Notes: generated by a model from the sequence alone, not told the origin. A DNA stretch of 50,092 nt from Pseudoalteromonas sp. TB64 (GCF_000498095.1 NZ_AUTQ01000081.1:60709-110800), one strand, 5' to 3'. Numbered from the stretch's first letter, positions 25,990 to 35,203 are shown. Numbers and translations are program-made.

Positions 25990-27192
25990 GTGCTTAAAAA
26001 TAAAACAATAGGTAGCATGTTAATTGTTGCAGGAACAACCATTGGTGCAGGCATGTTGGCACTTCCAATCGCTTCTGCGGGCTTAGGCTTTACTACTGCG
26101 CTTATACTCATTGTGGGAAGTTGGATGCTAATGACCTACACAGCATTGCTTATGTTAGAACTACACCAATATGCACCACGCGATGCAACTTTAAATACCT
26201 TAGCAAAGTTATGGCTTGGCAAACGTGGGCAATATATTGCTAACTTTTCGATGGTATTTTTATTTTATGCTCTATGCGCTGCTTATATTGCAGGTGGAGG
26301 CACGCAACTACAAGAGAGAATAAATACTGGCTTTAATGTAAGTATAGCTCCACAATTTGGCTCAATTTTACTAGCAATTGTAATTGCGAGTGTAGTAACA
26401 CTTGGCACAAGTAAGGTGGATCAATTTAATAGAGTGCTTTTTACTATAAAAATGATTGTATTAGGCAGCCTGTTTTATATGCTATCGCCGTATGTGCAAA
26501 GTACGCATTTATTAGAAATGCCTGTAGAGCAAGGTTTAATTCTCTCGGCTATTCCGGTTATATTTACCTCGTTTGGTTTTCATGGATCTATTCCTTCTAT
26601 TGTTAAGTACGTAGGTCTTGAAATAAAAGTACTACGTAATGTAATGATTGCAGGTGCTGCATTACCATTGGTGATTTATATTTTTTGGCAGTTATTAAGC
26701 CAAGGAGTTATGAGCCAAGAGGATTTACTTAACAGTGAAGGACTCAGTGGATTTGTTGCAAGTGTTGCGAGTATTGCTCATAGCCCTAATGTGGCAATTG
26801 CCGTTAAACTCTTTGCAGACTTAGCGCTCGCAACTTCATTTTTAGGTGTGAGTTTGGGTTTATTCGACTTTTTTGCTGATGCCTTTAAAAAAGGTGATAA
26901 CAAAACAGACCGTATTAAAACTGCATTAATTACCTTTATCCCACCTCTCGGTTTTGCAATATTTTATCCTCAAGGATTTATTATGGCACTGGGATACGCT
27001 GCAATTGCATTAGTAGTACTTGCGATATTCTTACCTGTGGCAATGGTTTATAAACAACGAGCTTCATCAGAAAAAACAGGTTATAAAGTAAAAAGCGGGA
27101 ATATAGGGCTTGGTATAGCCGCTGTATGCGGTATAACAATTATTGCTGCGCAGTTTATGCAAATGGCTGGGCTTATTCCTGCAATTGGTTAG
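25990..27192 (+). CDS. Aromatic amino acid permease (TyrP/HAAAP family)
   Basis: A 400-residue inner-membrane permease with about eleven helices. The HAAAP family is recognised by the first helix GTTIGAGMLALPIASAG (about 15-31), the FYALCAAYIAGG segment (about 92-103) and the FTSFGFHGSIPSIVKY motif (about 196-211). These proton symporters import tyrosine, tryptophan or phenylalanine. The start is GTG, with CAGGA eight bases upstream. A symbol such as tyrP is plausible, but tyr/trp specificity cannot be read from sequence. It converges on the aminotransferase with a shared strong terminator, and a pheA/tyrA block lies about 8 kb on. Confidence 0.88.
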   Translation: MLKNKTIGSMLIVAGTTIGAGMLALPIASAGLGFTTALILIVGSWMLMTYTALLMLELHQYAPRDATLNTLAKLWLGKRGQYIANFSMVFLFYALCAAYIAGGGTQLQERINTGFNVSIAPQFGSILLAIVIASVVTLGTSKVDQFNRVLFTIKMIVLGSLFYMLSPYVQSTHLLEMPVEQGLILSAIPVIFTSFGFHGSIPSIVKYVGLEIKVLRNVMIAGAALPLVIYIFWQLLSQGVMSQEDLLNSEGLSGFVASVASIAHSPNVAIAVKLFADLALATSFLGVSLGLFDFFADAFKKGDNKTDRIKTALITFIPPLGFAIFYPQGFIMALGYAAIALVVLAIFLPVAMVYKQRASSEKTGYKVKSGNIGLGIAAVCGITIIAAQFMQMAGLIPAIG

Positions 27193-27222
27193 AAGTAGTT
27201 TCTCTTTATTTAAATTTCGCTA

Positions 27223-27263
27223 AAAAAAACCGCACATCATTATTAATGATGTGCGGTTTTTTT
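27223..27263. terminator. Bidirectional rho-independent terminator
   Basis: A long near-perfect palindrome (ACCGCACATCAT and its complement) flanked by A-run and T-run on both sides, between the convergent permease and aminotransferase genes. Confidence 0.9.
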
Positions 27264-27274
27264 ATTAACTGCGT

Positions 27275-28465
27275 TTATTTACAAACGTCAGCTACAGCAT
27301 TCGAAAAGTATTCAATATTTGATTTACTAACACCAGCTACATTTACACGGCTAGAACCAACAATATAAATACCGTATTCTTTTTGTAGGCGAGCAATTTG
27401 CTCTTTATTAATACCTAAGAAAGAAAACATACCATTTTGACGCTCAATGAATGAGAAGTCTTGAGCAATATCTTTAGTTGCTAAGCTTTCTTTAATTAAA
27501 GTACGTAGACCATTTATGCGACTACGCATTTCATCAAGCTCTGAATGCCACATTTGTGTAAGCTCAGTGCTACTTAAAATAGTATTAACAATATCTGCAC
27601 CATGCGCTGGTGGCATTGAGTAAATACTACGTACAACACTTAACATTACCGAGTTTGAAATATCAGCTGTCGCACTGTCTTTTGCAATAAGTGAACATGC
27701 ACCAATACGCTCGCGGTACAAACCAAAGTTTTTAGAGCATGAAGAACAAATAATGAGTTCTTCTACTGCATCGGCTAAAATACGTAAGCCACGTGCATCT
27801 TCTTCAAGTGAAGCACCAAAGCCTTGGTATGCAATATCAACAAGTGGTGTAAAGCCCACTTCTTTTGCAAGTTCAGCAACTGTGTTCCACTGTGTTTCGT
27901 TTAAATCCATACCGCTTGGGTTATGACAACACGCATGTAGTAAAACCACATCACCTTTTGGCACTTTTTGAAGTGTGTTTATCATTTCGTCAAACAGTAA
28001 GTCTTTATTCTCGTAATCGTAATATGGGTATTCTTTTACCGTTAAGCCAGCAGCTTCAAATAAGCTAATATGATTAGCCCACGTTGGATTAGTTACCCAC
28101 ACTGTAGCATCTTTATTACAGCGCTTAATAAACTCAGCGGCAACGCGAAGTGCACCAGTACCACCAGGAGCTTGTGCTGTACGCACTCGATTAGCTAATA
28201 ATGCTTTATGCTCGCCAAGTAACAGGCTTTCCATTTTTTGACAATAATCTAAATTACCCGCTAAACCAATGTAAGATTTGCTAGTTTCGTTTTCAAGGCG
28301 AAACGCTTCAGCTTTTTTAACCGATTTTAATACCGGCGTATTGCCTTGCTCATCTTTGTAAACACCTACACCTAAGTCAATTTTATTAGGGTTGGTATCT
28401 TGTTTATAGGCCGCCATAAGGCCAAGAATAGGATCTGTTGGTAATGGTTTTAATACTGAAAACAT
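27275..28465 (-). CDS. Aromatic-amino-acid / aspartate aminotransferase
   Basis: A 396-residue PLP enzyme of aminotransferase class I, subgroup alpha (AspC/TyrB). Start motif FSVLKPLPTDPILGL is typical; PLP-binding features include NPTWANH (126-132), HNPSGMDL (181-188), DIAYQGFG (210-217) and the Schiff-base lysine Lys245 in SSCSKNFGLYRER. The RVNVAG segment near the C-terminus carries the substrate-binding Arg. It interconverts aspartate or aromatic amino acids with 2-oxoglutarate. Its position next to an aromatic permease and near tyrA/pheA fits a role as the TyrB enzyme, but AspC and TyrB cannot be told apart here. Confidence 0.93.
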   Translation of the reverse strand: MFSVLKPLPTDPILGLMAAYKQDTNPNKIDLGVGVYKDEQGNTPVLKSVKKAEAFRLENETSKSYIGLAGNLDYCQKMESLLLGEHKALLANRVRTAQAPGGTGALRVAAEFIKRCNKDATVWVTNPTWANHISLFEAAGLTVKEYPYYDYENKDLLFDEMINTLQKVPKGDVVLLHACCHNPSGMDLNETQWNTVAELAKEVGFTPLVDIAYQGFGASLEEDARGLRILADAVEELIICSSCSKNFGLYRERIGACSLIAKDSATADISNSVMLSVVRSIYSMPPAHGADIVNTILSSTELTQMWHSELDEMRSRINGLRTLIKESLATKDIAQDFSFIERQNGMFSFLGINKEQIARLQKEYGIYIVGSSRVNVAGVSKSNIEYFSNAVADVCK

Positions 28466-28535
28466 TGGCTATCTCTTATCGTTATTTAGGGGTTAGCTGT
28501 TGGTTTAAGCTTAACATAAAAGCACATCATATTGA

Positions 28536-28554
28536 CTAGTGTTATTTACACTAG
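28536..28554. promoter_or_regulatory. 19-bp palindrome upstream of the aminotransferase gene
   Basis: CTAGTGT-TATTT-ACACTAG is a perfect 7+7 inverted repeat about 71-89 bases upstream of the aminotransferase start and overlapping the stop codon of the GAF gene. No T-run follows on the minus strand, so an operator is more likely than a terminator. The binding protein is unknown. Confidence 0.45.
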
Positions 28555-29205
28555 AAAGTGAGGAATTTTAATACAGCATGCAATTAATATCGCTAGAGAC
28601 TTTTCATCAAAAAAGTCATTTTTAAATGCCTCTGCATCAACAATCCCTACACATTCGTTATGTGAATCAAAAAGGGGTAAGCATACTTCTGACTTAACTT
28701 TTGGATCGCACGTATAGTATTCGCCACCTTGAGCTAAATATTGCTCAACATTATTAATAACACGCCCTGTGTTTGATAAAGCAACTTGAACATTATTACT
28801 ACCCGCTGCAAATGCTTCAGTTAAAGGAAATAAAGGACGACTTGGCACGCCATGATAAGCCAACTTTAATAACTGCTTACCATCGCTTGTGTTTGTTGAC
28901 TGATATATTCCATACCAATCAACACCTGTTTGTTGTTCAATGTAATTAACTATGTTTTGTAAGTTAGCAAGCTTAGCTTGTGTTGCCTCATCTTTTTTTA
29001 CATAGTCAGTTAACTTAAATGGTTCATCTTGAAGGTAACCAAATAAACTACACGCCCCTCCCTCTCCTAATTCAGGAATTTGATACTGCCAGCGAACTTC
29101 TGACAAAGATGAGCTTGCAAGGTATTGCTCAAGCTTTTCGAGCTCAGTTACAATTAGGTTTGAGTCAACACTAAGTTGTGCTTTTTGTAGGTAAGAAGAA
29201 ATCAT
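28546..29205 (-). CDS. GAF domain protein
   Basis: A 219-residue cytoplasmic protein with one GAF domain at about residues 80-215. The segment TGVDWYGIYQSTN, then YYTCDPKVKSEVCLPLF and VGIVDAEAF, resembles free methionine-(R)-sulfoxide reductase-type GAF domains, which use cysteines in this TCDP..SE region. Extra cysteines at about 52 and 205-206 are present. Whether it has reductase activity or only senses a small molecule is not clear. An N-terminal helical region of about 75 residues precedes the domain. It is upstream of the aminotransferase in the same direction, with an 80-base gap. Confidence 0.78.
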   Translation of the reverse strand: MISSYLQKAQLSVDSNLIVTELEKLEQYLASSSLSEVRWQYQIPELGEGGACSLFGYLQDEPFKLTDYVKKDEATQAKLANLQNIVNYIEQQTGVDWYGIYQSTNTSDGKQLLKLAYHGVPSRPLFPLTEAFAAGSNNVQVALSNTGRVINNVEQYLAQGGEYYTCDPKVKSEVCLPLFDSHNECVGIVDAEAFKNDFFDEKSLAILIACCIKIPHFLV

Positions 29206-29511
29206 TTAGCCATCCATACATCTAAAGTTTCAAGAATAATAGCATGGATATTTTTAGAGAGCTAGAGCATGTCGAGCTTTCAGGATCAGAATTTATTATA
29301 TTTAGAGTAATTAAATAATGGCGAGTAATTTGTAACCTAATGCATAATTAAAAGGGAGTAAAAAAGCCATGCTCGTAAGAAAAGTCTTTAAACAGTCGCT
29401 GTATTCTTTATGTGGCGCTTTTGTCTCTTTATAAGGAGCTTACATACCCCTTGCTGTACAAAAGCATATAACTATTAAGTAGACTACGAAACACTAACTT
29501 CTCTAACTCCT
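29206..29511. other. Intergenic region with one possible very short ORF
   Basis: Nothing recognised apart from a 21-codon plus-strand ORF at 29369-29434 (MLVRKVFKQSLYSLCGAFVSL) with an AGGGAG site 9 bases upstream. No strong terminator for the phosphatase gene, which ends at 29512, is visible. Confidence 0.35.
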
Positions 29512-31161
29512 CTAACTTAGCTTGTAACACATTTCCACTTGATTTCCACTGGCGTTATACGTCACTTTTTCTGCAATTTCCTCTAATAACGAAACCCCTC
29601 TACCAAACTCATTATTGCTACTTGAAGACTCGTCTGGTTTACTGTTAAACCCTCGTCCTGAATCGCAAATAATAAAATATAAACTCAGTGTGTCTGGGCA
29701 ATAACGCATATCAATAATAATCATTGCGTCAGCTAATGAGGCGAGTGCTTTTTCTCGCATTTCATAGTATTTGAAAAAACCATCATCTTGTTGTTTAATA
29801 TTCGAATCTAGCCCCAAGACGCCATGATCAAGCGCATTATTATAAGCTTCCGAGAGAAGTAAAAATATATTTGAACGATGTGCATTTAACCCCCCTACAC
29901 TACTTAAAATATTAACCACATCATAAACAGGATCCGTTTGCTTTATTTGTTTGGCGTTTAAACTTAGTGATAAATTAAATGCCAATGTAGAAAAAGCTTC
30001 TCGTGCTTTTTCTTCTGGTGCTAAAGGTAAACAATTAAGCAAAACAATACTTACATCATCTTGCTGCTCGCTTCCATCTGCAAACTGGTTAAGATTATCT
30101 ACAATGTTTTCACAGCTAATCATTGTTTTGCTTTTTAATATTTGTAAAAAACGCTCTTCGCCAAAAAAAACGTCATCTTTGTTGCTTGTTTCTATAATTC
30201 CATCAGTTGCCAATGCCAAACGCATTTCTTGATTTGTTTCAAAGTGAATTACTTCATACTCAAACTCATGCTCATCTAAAATCCCCAATGCCATATGTTG
30301 AGATTCTAATGTTTGCTTTACATTACCTTCTCTATCAATTAAATAAGCATCCGGCAACCCACCTAACCATGCTGATATACTTTTACCTGAAGCACTAAGC
30401 TCTACAATTGTTGCAGCGCAAAACATATGTCCTGGTAACAAGTTATATAAAAGGATGTTTATTTCGCTGGCAATATCATTCACTGCCATGCCTTTTTGTA
30501 CCATTGTATAAAACACGCGAGACGCAGGCAACGCACCTATCGCTGCAGCAAGACCATGACCTGTAAAATCACCAAGCATGCAATACAAGTTACCTATTGG
30601 GCTTTGTGCGACTAAAAACATGTCTCCGTTAAACATAGAAGCTGGTGATAAATTAAAATCGAGATGCTCTTTGAACTTTCCTTGATTTTCTAATGAATTA
30701 TTAAAAATATGTTCAATAATTTCATGTTCACGCTCGGTTTGATTATGATGATATTCAAGCAGCTTTTTTTGCTCATTCGCTTTTTTACTTAGCTCGCGAG
30801 TACGACTGTGGGCTTTGATTTTTGCATATAAAATGACTTTTTCAAAAGGCTTACGAATAAAGTCATCACCACCAACCTCCAAACAACGCTCAAAACTAGC
30901 TTGATCATCTAATGATGTAATAAAAATAATGGGTAGATATACTTCACTAAAGTATTTCTTTATTTTTTGTGCTGTTTCAAACCCATCCATTACAGGCATT
31001 AATACATCGAGTAAAACAATATCTATAGGCTCTTTCTCAAGTACCTTTAAAGCCTCGAGACCATTATAAGCCATAGATATTTTATACCCTTCAAGCTCTA
31101 GCATTTTGCTTAGCAAAATGCGGTTAAGCGCCTGATCATCTACAATTAGCACATGCATCAT
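29512..31161 (-). CDS. HsbR-like response regulator with PP2C phosphatase and anti-sigma kinase domains
   Basis: A 549-residue cytoplasmic protein in three parts. A receiver domain (about 3-120) has the acidic pair at 8-9, the phosphoacceptor Asp52 in LLDVLMP and the FIRKPF lysine. A linker helix (about 120-180) leads to a PP2C/SpoIIE phosphatase (about 185-395) with LGDFTGHGLAAAIG, ATDGIIET and DDVSIVLL metal-binding acids. The C-terminal part (about 415-549) is a HATPase_c kinase with EAYNNALDHG and CDSGRGFN. This architecture dephosphorylates and phosphorylates a STAS partner, here encoded just upstream with a 1-base overlap (31161). Such systems control sigma/anti-sigma switching or, in Pseudomonas, biofilm and motility. 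Confidence 0.92.
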   Translation of the reverse strand: MMHVLIVDDQALNRILLSKMLELEGYKISMAYNGLEALKVLEKEPIDIVLLDVLMPVMDGFETAQKIKKYFSEVYLPIIFITSLDDQASFERCLEVGGDDFIRKPFEKVILYAKIKAHSRTRELSKKANEQKKLLEYHHNQTEREHEIIEHIFNNSLENQGKFKEHLDFNLSPASMFNGDMFLVAQSPIGNLYCMLGDFTGHGLAAAIGALPASRVFYTMVQKGMAVNDIASEINILLYNLLPGHMFCAATIVELSASGKSISAWLGGLPDAYLIDREGNVKQTLESQHMALGILDEHEFEYEVIHFETNQEMRLALATDGIIETSNKDDVFFGEERFLQILKSKTMISCENIVDNLNQFADGSEQQDDVSIVLLNCLPLAPEEKAREAFSTLAFNLSLSLNAKQIKQTDPVYDVVNILSSVGGLNAHRSNIFLLLSEAYNNALDHGVLGLDSNIKQQDDGFFKYYEMREKALASLADAMIIIDMRYCPDTLSLYFIICDSGRGFNSKPDESSSSNNEFGRGVSLLEEIAEKVTYNASGNQVEMCYKLS

Positions 31162-31466
31162 TAGGAAATATCAAATTTTTTATCAAAACGTGAAATCTGT
31201 AATATTTTCCTAAGTTGTGGTTGGCAGTTACTTATTTCAATTGTGCTAACTTGGCTCTCTATCGTTTTTTTCATATTTAGTAACATGCCAAGCGCTGAGC
31301 TATCCATGTATTCTGTTTCTCTTAAATCAATAACTACCTTAACTGTGCTTTTACTTATTTGCGCGTATGCCTGGCGAAAAGACTGCACTAAATTAAAATC
31401 AAACTTACCTTTAATTTGGATTGTTAACGTAGTGCCATCAACTGATTCATTTTTAGTTAAACTCAT
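31161..31466 (-). CDS. HsbA-like STAS anti-sigma factor antagonist
   Basis: A 101-residue STAS domain protein. The strand IDLRETEYMDSSALGMLL places Ser56 (in MDSSAL) at the phosphorylated position of anti-anti-sigma factors, equivalent to HsbA Ser56 in Pseudomonas. The C-terminal LRKILQISRFDKKF helix is typical. It is switched by phosphorylation and dephosphorylation by the adjacent three-domain protein. The last base of its stop is shared with the start of the phosphatase gene, giving translational coupling. No anti-sigma factor is nearby, so its binding target is unknown; a diguanylate cyclase gene lies close by on the same strand. Confidence 0.92.
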   Translation of the reverse strand: MSLTKNESVDGTTLTIQIKGKFDFNLVQSFRQAYAQISKSTVKVVIDLRETEYMDSSALGMLLNMKKTIESQVSTIEISNCQPQLRKILQISRFDKKFDIS

Positions 31467-31601
31467 ATACGGTTCCTAATAATATTTCCTTTGAACTAAA
31501 TATAACCTGTTAAAAGTAATTAGCAAAAATAAAAACACACAAGCGCAAATTTGCTATCATTTACGGCATTGTTTAATTCATTTTATCTATACAGGTTAGG
31601 T

Positions 31602-31931
31602 ATGAGTGATAGTCAGTTAGTATATTCAACGGATATGGGTCGTATAACCCAGCCAAAACCAGAAAAAGAAGTGTCTGGTAAAATTTTTAAAGACGGTTTT
31701 GTACGTATTGAACGTCAAACAAAAGGTCGTAAGGGTAAAGGTGTTATGCTGGTTGTAGGTATAGAACCAAAGGAACATGATTTAAAAAAATTGGCCAAAA
31801 CAATTAAAAGCAAAATGGGTCAAGGCGGCGCTGTTAAAGAGGGCGTAATTGAAGTTCAAGGTGATGACCGAGATAAATTAAAAGCGATTTTAGAAAGCTT
31901 AAAATTTAAAGTGAAAATTGCGGGAGGTTAA
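31602..31931 (+). CDS. yciH: SUI1/eIF1-like translation factor YciH
   Basis: A 109-residue protein of the bacterial SUI1 family. The core runs from about 35 to 105: VRIERQTKGRKGKGVMLVVG, KKLAKTIKSKMGQGGAVKEG and IEVQGDDRDKLKAIL. YciH resembles eukaryotic eIF1 and can bind the ribosome and affect initiation fidelity. The in-frame ORF begins at 31551, but MSDSQLVYSTDMGRI at 31602 is the normal start and has AGGTTAGG directly upstream. It is monocistronic and converges on the GGDEF-EAL gene with an 18-base gap. Confidence 0.9.
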   Translation: MSDSQLVYSTDMGRITQPKPEKEVSGKIFKDGFVRIERQTKGRKGKGVMLVVGIEPKEHDLKKLAKTIKSKMGQGGAVKEGVIEVQGDDRDKLKAILESLKFKVKIAGG

Positions 31932-31948
31932 TCCCGCAATTTCTATAT

Positions 31949-34900
31949 TTATGAAAAAGTGAGGGGATCACCTAATTTTTCAAACAGGTGTGGTAAATCA
32001 CTTTCAGGAATTGGCCTGCTAAAATAGTAACCCTGCACAATGAAACAATTATTATTTTGCAAAAACTGTACCTGCTCTATCGTCTCAACACCTTCAGCAA
32101 CTACGTCTAATTTTAATTTTTGTGCCATAGCAATTATAGCCGCTGTAATTTCCATATCGTTACTGTCTTCTGGTATATCTTTTACAAATGAGCGGTCAAT
32201 TTTTAATATATCAACGGGGAATCGTTTCAAATAACTTAATGATGAGTAACCGGTTCCAAAGTCATCTATAGAGATTGAAATACCTAACGCTTTAAGTTCA
32301 TGTAATTGCGTTATAGCAGCCTCTACATTACCCATTAGCATGCTTTCAGTAAGCTCTAAATGAATCCGCTTAGCTGATACACCTGATCTAATAATCATTT
32401 TACTTAGTGTTGGAACTAAGCTTGCGTCTTTAAATTGGCGTGCAGATAAATTAACTGAAATATTATTTTCTCGTCCTTGCTCTTTCAGCCTGGCGGCAAA
32501 ATTACATGACTCTTGTAATACCCATTCACCTAACTCAACAATTAAACCTGTTGCTTCTGCAATCGGAATAAATTTAGTTGGGCAAATAACGCCTTCGGTT
32601 GGATGAAACCATCTTAATAACGCTTCATAACCCACTACATTATTATTACGACTATCAACCTGAGGCTGATAATAAACAACAAACTGTTTTTCTTTTAAGC
32701 CTTGTCGAAGTTCATTTTCGATAAACAACCGCTCATTAGCGGCTGCATTAAGTTCTTGGCTATAAAAATGGAATGTATTACGCCCTTTTGCTTTTGCTTC
32801 GTACATCGCTAAATCAGCATGTTTTAATAGCTGGTCTTCTTCAAGGCTATCGTAAGGAGCCATTGTTATACCTATACTTGCACTCACAATAACTTCATTG
32901 CTACCAAGCTTAATTGGAACATTTAACGTTTTTTGAATTGTATTCGCGACATCTGTTGCGTGTGTTTGATTTTCTATTCCACTGAGTAAAACCGCAAATT
33001 CGTCTCCACCCAAACGTGCAATGGTATCTTCAGCTCTAAGGCGTTTTTTCAGCCTGTTAGCAACTTCGACTAATAGTTGATCGCCAGCATCATGTCCAAG
33101 CGTGTCATTTATGCGTTTGAATTCATCCAAATCAAAATAAAACAGCGCAAAGGCATAATGCCCTCGCTCTGCAAGTGCCATTGATTTGCGTAATTGCATT
33201 CTAAAAAATGTTCTGTTTGCTAAACCCGTTAACGTATCAAAGTATGCAAGTTGCTCCATTTTACGTTGGCTTTCTTTTACAAACGAAATATCTTGTGCAG
33301 AAGCTACATAACTCGTTATTTTACCGTCATCTTCATGAATTGGAGATACACTAAGCGATACCCATATAGGCTGTTTATCTAACCCTTGAATAAGTGTATC
33401 GCCTCGCCAATAATTTCTACTGCGTAAATCAATATCTATATCGTCAACTAAAATAGCCATTTCTGTCGCTATAATGTTTAGCAAAGGCGCTCTGTTAAAG
33501 TGTTTTTCTGGAAAACCAGTCATTTCAAGCATTTTAGGGTTTACATACTCAATAATAAAGTTTTCGTCTGTTATCACCACCCCAGTACCCGAAAAGGCAA
33601 CTGCTTTAGATAGACGATTTGCCGCTTTTTCAGCAATTTCTTTTTCAGTAATACGTTGATTTAAACCATTTATAAGTTTACGAATTTCTACAGTCATGTC
33701 TCTAAATGAGCCATTAAGAGTACCAATCTCATCTTTATTTTCTGGTGGAAATTCAATTTGTAACTGCCCTTGACCAAAGCTTGTAACTGCATAAACCAAG
33801 GTATGAAGCCTGCGAAGTACAAGTTGATAAAGCGCTTGATGTAGTAACAAAGCAACTAAAATTGCATATAAAATAAAAAGTCCAAAAAACTTCAGCTTCA
33901 AATCTTGTAAAGCAGATAGTGTAGAAGAACGCTTTTTATAAACACCTATATACCAATCTAAATCGTCAATTTTACGAATATTAATAATATGTGCCTCATC
34001 ATTTTCTTTAAATGAATTGGCGTATTCAGGAAGATGCATTTTTATTGCTTCATTAATGATTGACTGTAGCTCATCATTAACAAAATCCTTTGAATTAAGT
34101 GCTTTGCCTTTAACACCATAACTTGTTAATAGTTCAGGGGTTATATCTGGATGTGCTAACACTTGACCTTTACTATCAAATACCAGCAGATGCTTTTCTT
34201 TATCACCAACAGGCAAATGAGATATCAAAGTATTAAGTGCTATATCGTTACCCGTTACACCTAATAATTCGTTATCAACATAAACAGGAACAAGTAAGCT
34301 AATTACCCACTTATGCCACACTTTATCAAAATACACTTGCGACCACTTAGGTTCGCGAGTTGAAGTACTCTCACCTGTTGCATAGTTAAAACTAGAACCG
34401 CTTTTAAATTTATATCCCGCAGGTGTATTTAATGCCCAATCGGGTGGCGATATGCGAATAAAATTGTCTTGTGTAATAAGGTAAAAATTAAAAAAGTCGT
34501 GTACTAAGGTCGGTGCAATTATTCGCCATAACGACTCTGAATCATTTATTAACTGTTTATAAAATGGTGAATAGTTTTCTTGAGGTAGGTAGGCAGCAGA
34601 TAAACCGTCTGGTGATGCGCTTCTAATTGAACCATCGTTATTAAATTGTAACTGCGCTTTGTTTTTAAGGTCAATTGATTGTTGTTTTGAAAAAAGTTGT
34701 TCTGTTACTACGTTGTTAGCCTGCTGAGCAATGTTTTCTTTTGTTTTAATACGTTCATTAAATTGGTTTATTAATAAATCAGTAGAGCTTTTTAGCACTT
34801 CGTGCTCTTCAAATACGAGTTGCTTTTCTTCTGATTTAAGCATTAAAGCAGCAGCACACACACCCGCAATCAAACAAATTGCAGAAATAAGCAGCGATAA

Positions 34901-34954
34901 TTTTACACTTAAAGAATTCAATCCAAAACGCGATGGAGGGCGTCGATACACCAC
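31949..34954 (-). CDS. Cache-HAMP-PAS-GGDEF-EAL c-di-GMP turnover protein
   Basis: A 1001-residue membrane sensor. An N-terminal TM helix (about 15-38) and a second (about 352-375) enclose a large periplasmic dCache-like domain. HAMP (about 376-430), PAS (about 445-560, VVITDENFIIEYVNPKMLEMTGF in parts), GGDEF (about 575-735) and EAL (about 745-990) follow. The GGDEF site is intact (RLGGDEFAVLL) and an RAED inhibitory I-site lies five residues before it. The EAL part is YEALLRW, DDFGTGYSSLSYLKRFP, KIDRSFVKD and VAEGVE, so both activities are possible. The start is GTG. It is the likely input to c-di-GMP signalling with the fragment at the left edge. Confidence 0.93.
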   Translation of the reverse strand: MVYRRPPSRFGLNSLSVKLSLLISAICLIAGVCAAALMLKSEEKQLVFEEHEVLKSSTDLLINQFNERIKTKENIAQQANNVVTEQLFSKQQSIDLKNKAQLQFNNDGSIRSASPDGLSAAYLPQENYSPFYKQLINDSESLWRIIAPTLVHDFFNFYLITQDNFIRISPPDWALNTPAGYKFKSGSSFNYATGESTSTREPKWSQVYFDKVWHKWVISLLVPVYVDNELLGVTGNDIALNTLISHLPVGDKEKHLLVFDSKGQVLAHPDITPELLTSYGVKGKALNSKDFVNDELQSIINEAIKMHLPEYANSFKENDEAHIINIRKIDDLDWYIGVYKKRSSTLSALQDLKLKFFGLFILYAILVALLLHQALYQLVLRRLHTLVYAVTSFGQGQLQIEFPPENKDEIGTLNGSFRDMTVEIRKLINGLNQRITEKEIAEKAANRLSKAVAFSGTGVVITDENFIIEYVNPKMLEMTGFPEKHFNRAPLLNIIATEMAILVDDIDIDLRSRNYWRGDTLIQGLDKQPIWVSLSVSPIHEDDGKITSYVASAQDISFVKESQRKMEQLAYFDTLTGLANRTFFRMQLRKSMALAERGHYAFALFYFDLDEFKRINDTLGHDAGDQLLVEVANRLKKRLRAEDTIARLGGDEFAVLLSGIENQTHATDVANTIQKTLNVPIKLGSNEVIVSASIGITMAPYDSLEEDQLLKHADLAMYEAKAKGRNTFHFYSQELNAAANERLFIENELRQGLKEKQFVVYYQPQVDSRNNNVVGYEALLRWFHPTEGVICPTKFIPIAEATGLIVELGEWVLQESCNFAARLKEQGRENNISVNLSARQFKDASLVPTLSKMIIRSGVSAKRIHLELTESMLMGNVEAAITQLHELKALGISISIDDFGTGYSSLSYLKRFPVDILKIDRSFVKDIPEDSNDMEITAAIIAMAQKLKLDVVAEGVETIEQVQFLQNNNCFIVQGYYFSRPIPESDLPHLFEKLGDPLTFS

Positions 34955-35114
34955 AGGCGAACCTTATTATTAGTAATTGTTATTATTTGAGTTTGTAGTT
35001 AGGAAATATACCAGATCCAGACCTTAATTATAAATTTTTTGTTAACTTTTTAAAAAATCACACTCGTTAAAAAATAAATATGACTTAACGTATTATTTAA
35101 GTACAAACTCTTTA

Positions 35115-35143
35115 TTGACATTACTTGCAACTCTACATACATT
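35115..35143 (+). promoter_or_regulatory. Sigma-70 promoter of pheA
   Basis: TTGACA (35115-35120), a 17-base spacer and TACATT (35138-35143). The predicted start site falls at about 35150, which is the A of the leader-peptide ATG. Confidence 0.65.
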
Positions 35144-35149
35144 GCTACG

Positions 35150-35203
35150 ATGAATATTATTTACTCAAACACATTTTTTTCGTTTTTTAGCTTCTTTATA
35201 TAA
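35150..35203 (+). CDS. pheL: Phenylalanine-rich leader peptide of pheA
   Basis: A 17-codon ORF reading MNIIYSNTFFSFFSFFI. Six of 17 residues are Phe (TTT or TTC at residues 9, 10, 12, 13, 15, 16) and one is Tyr, immediately before the attenuator of pheA. It is the functional counterpart of E. coli PheL, though its sequence is quite different. Ribosome stalling at these codons when Phe-tRNA is scarce would control transcription of pheA. No Shine-Dalgarno sequence precedes the ATG, and the best promoter puts transcription start on the ATG itself, so it may be a leaderless message. Confidence 0.8.
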   Translation: MNIIYSNTFFSFFSFFI

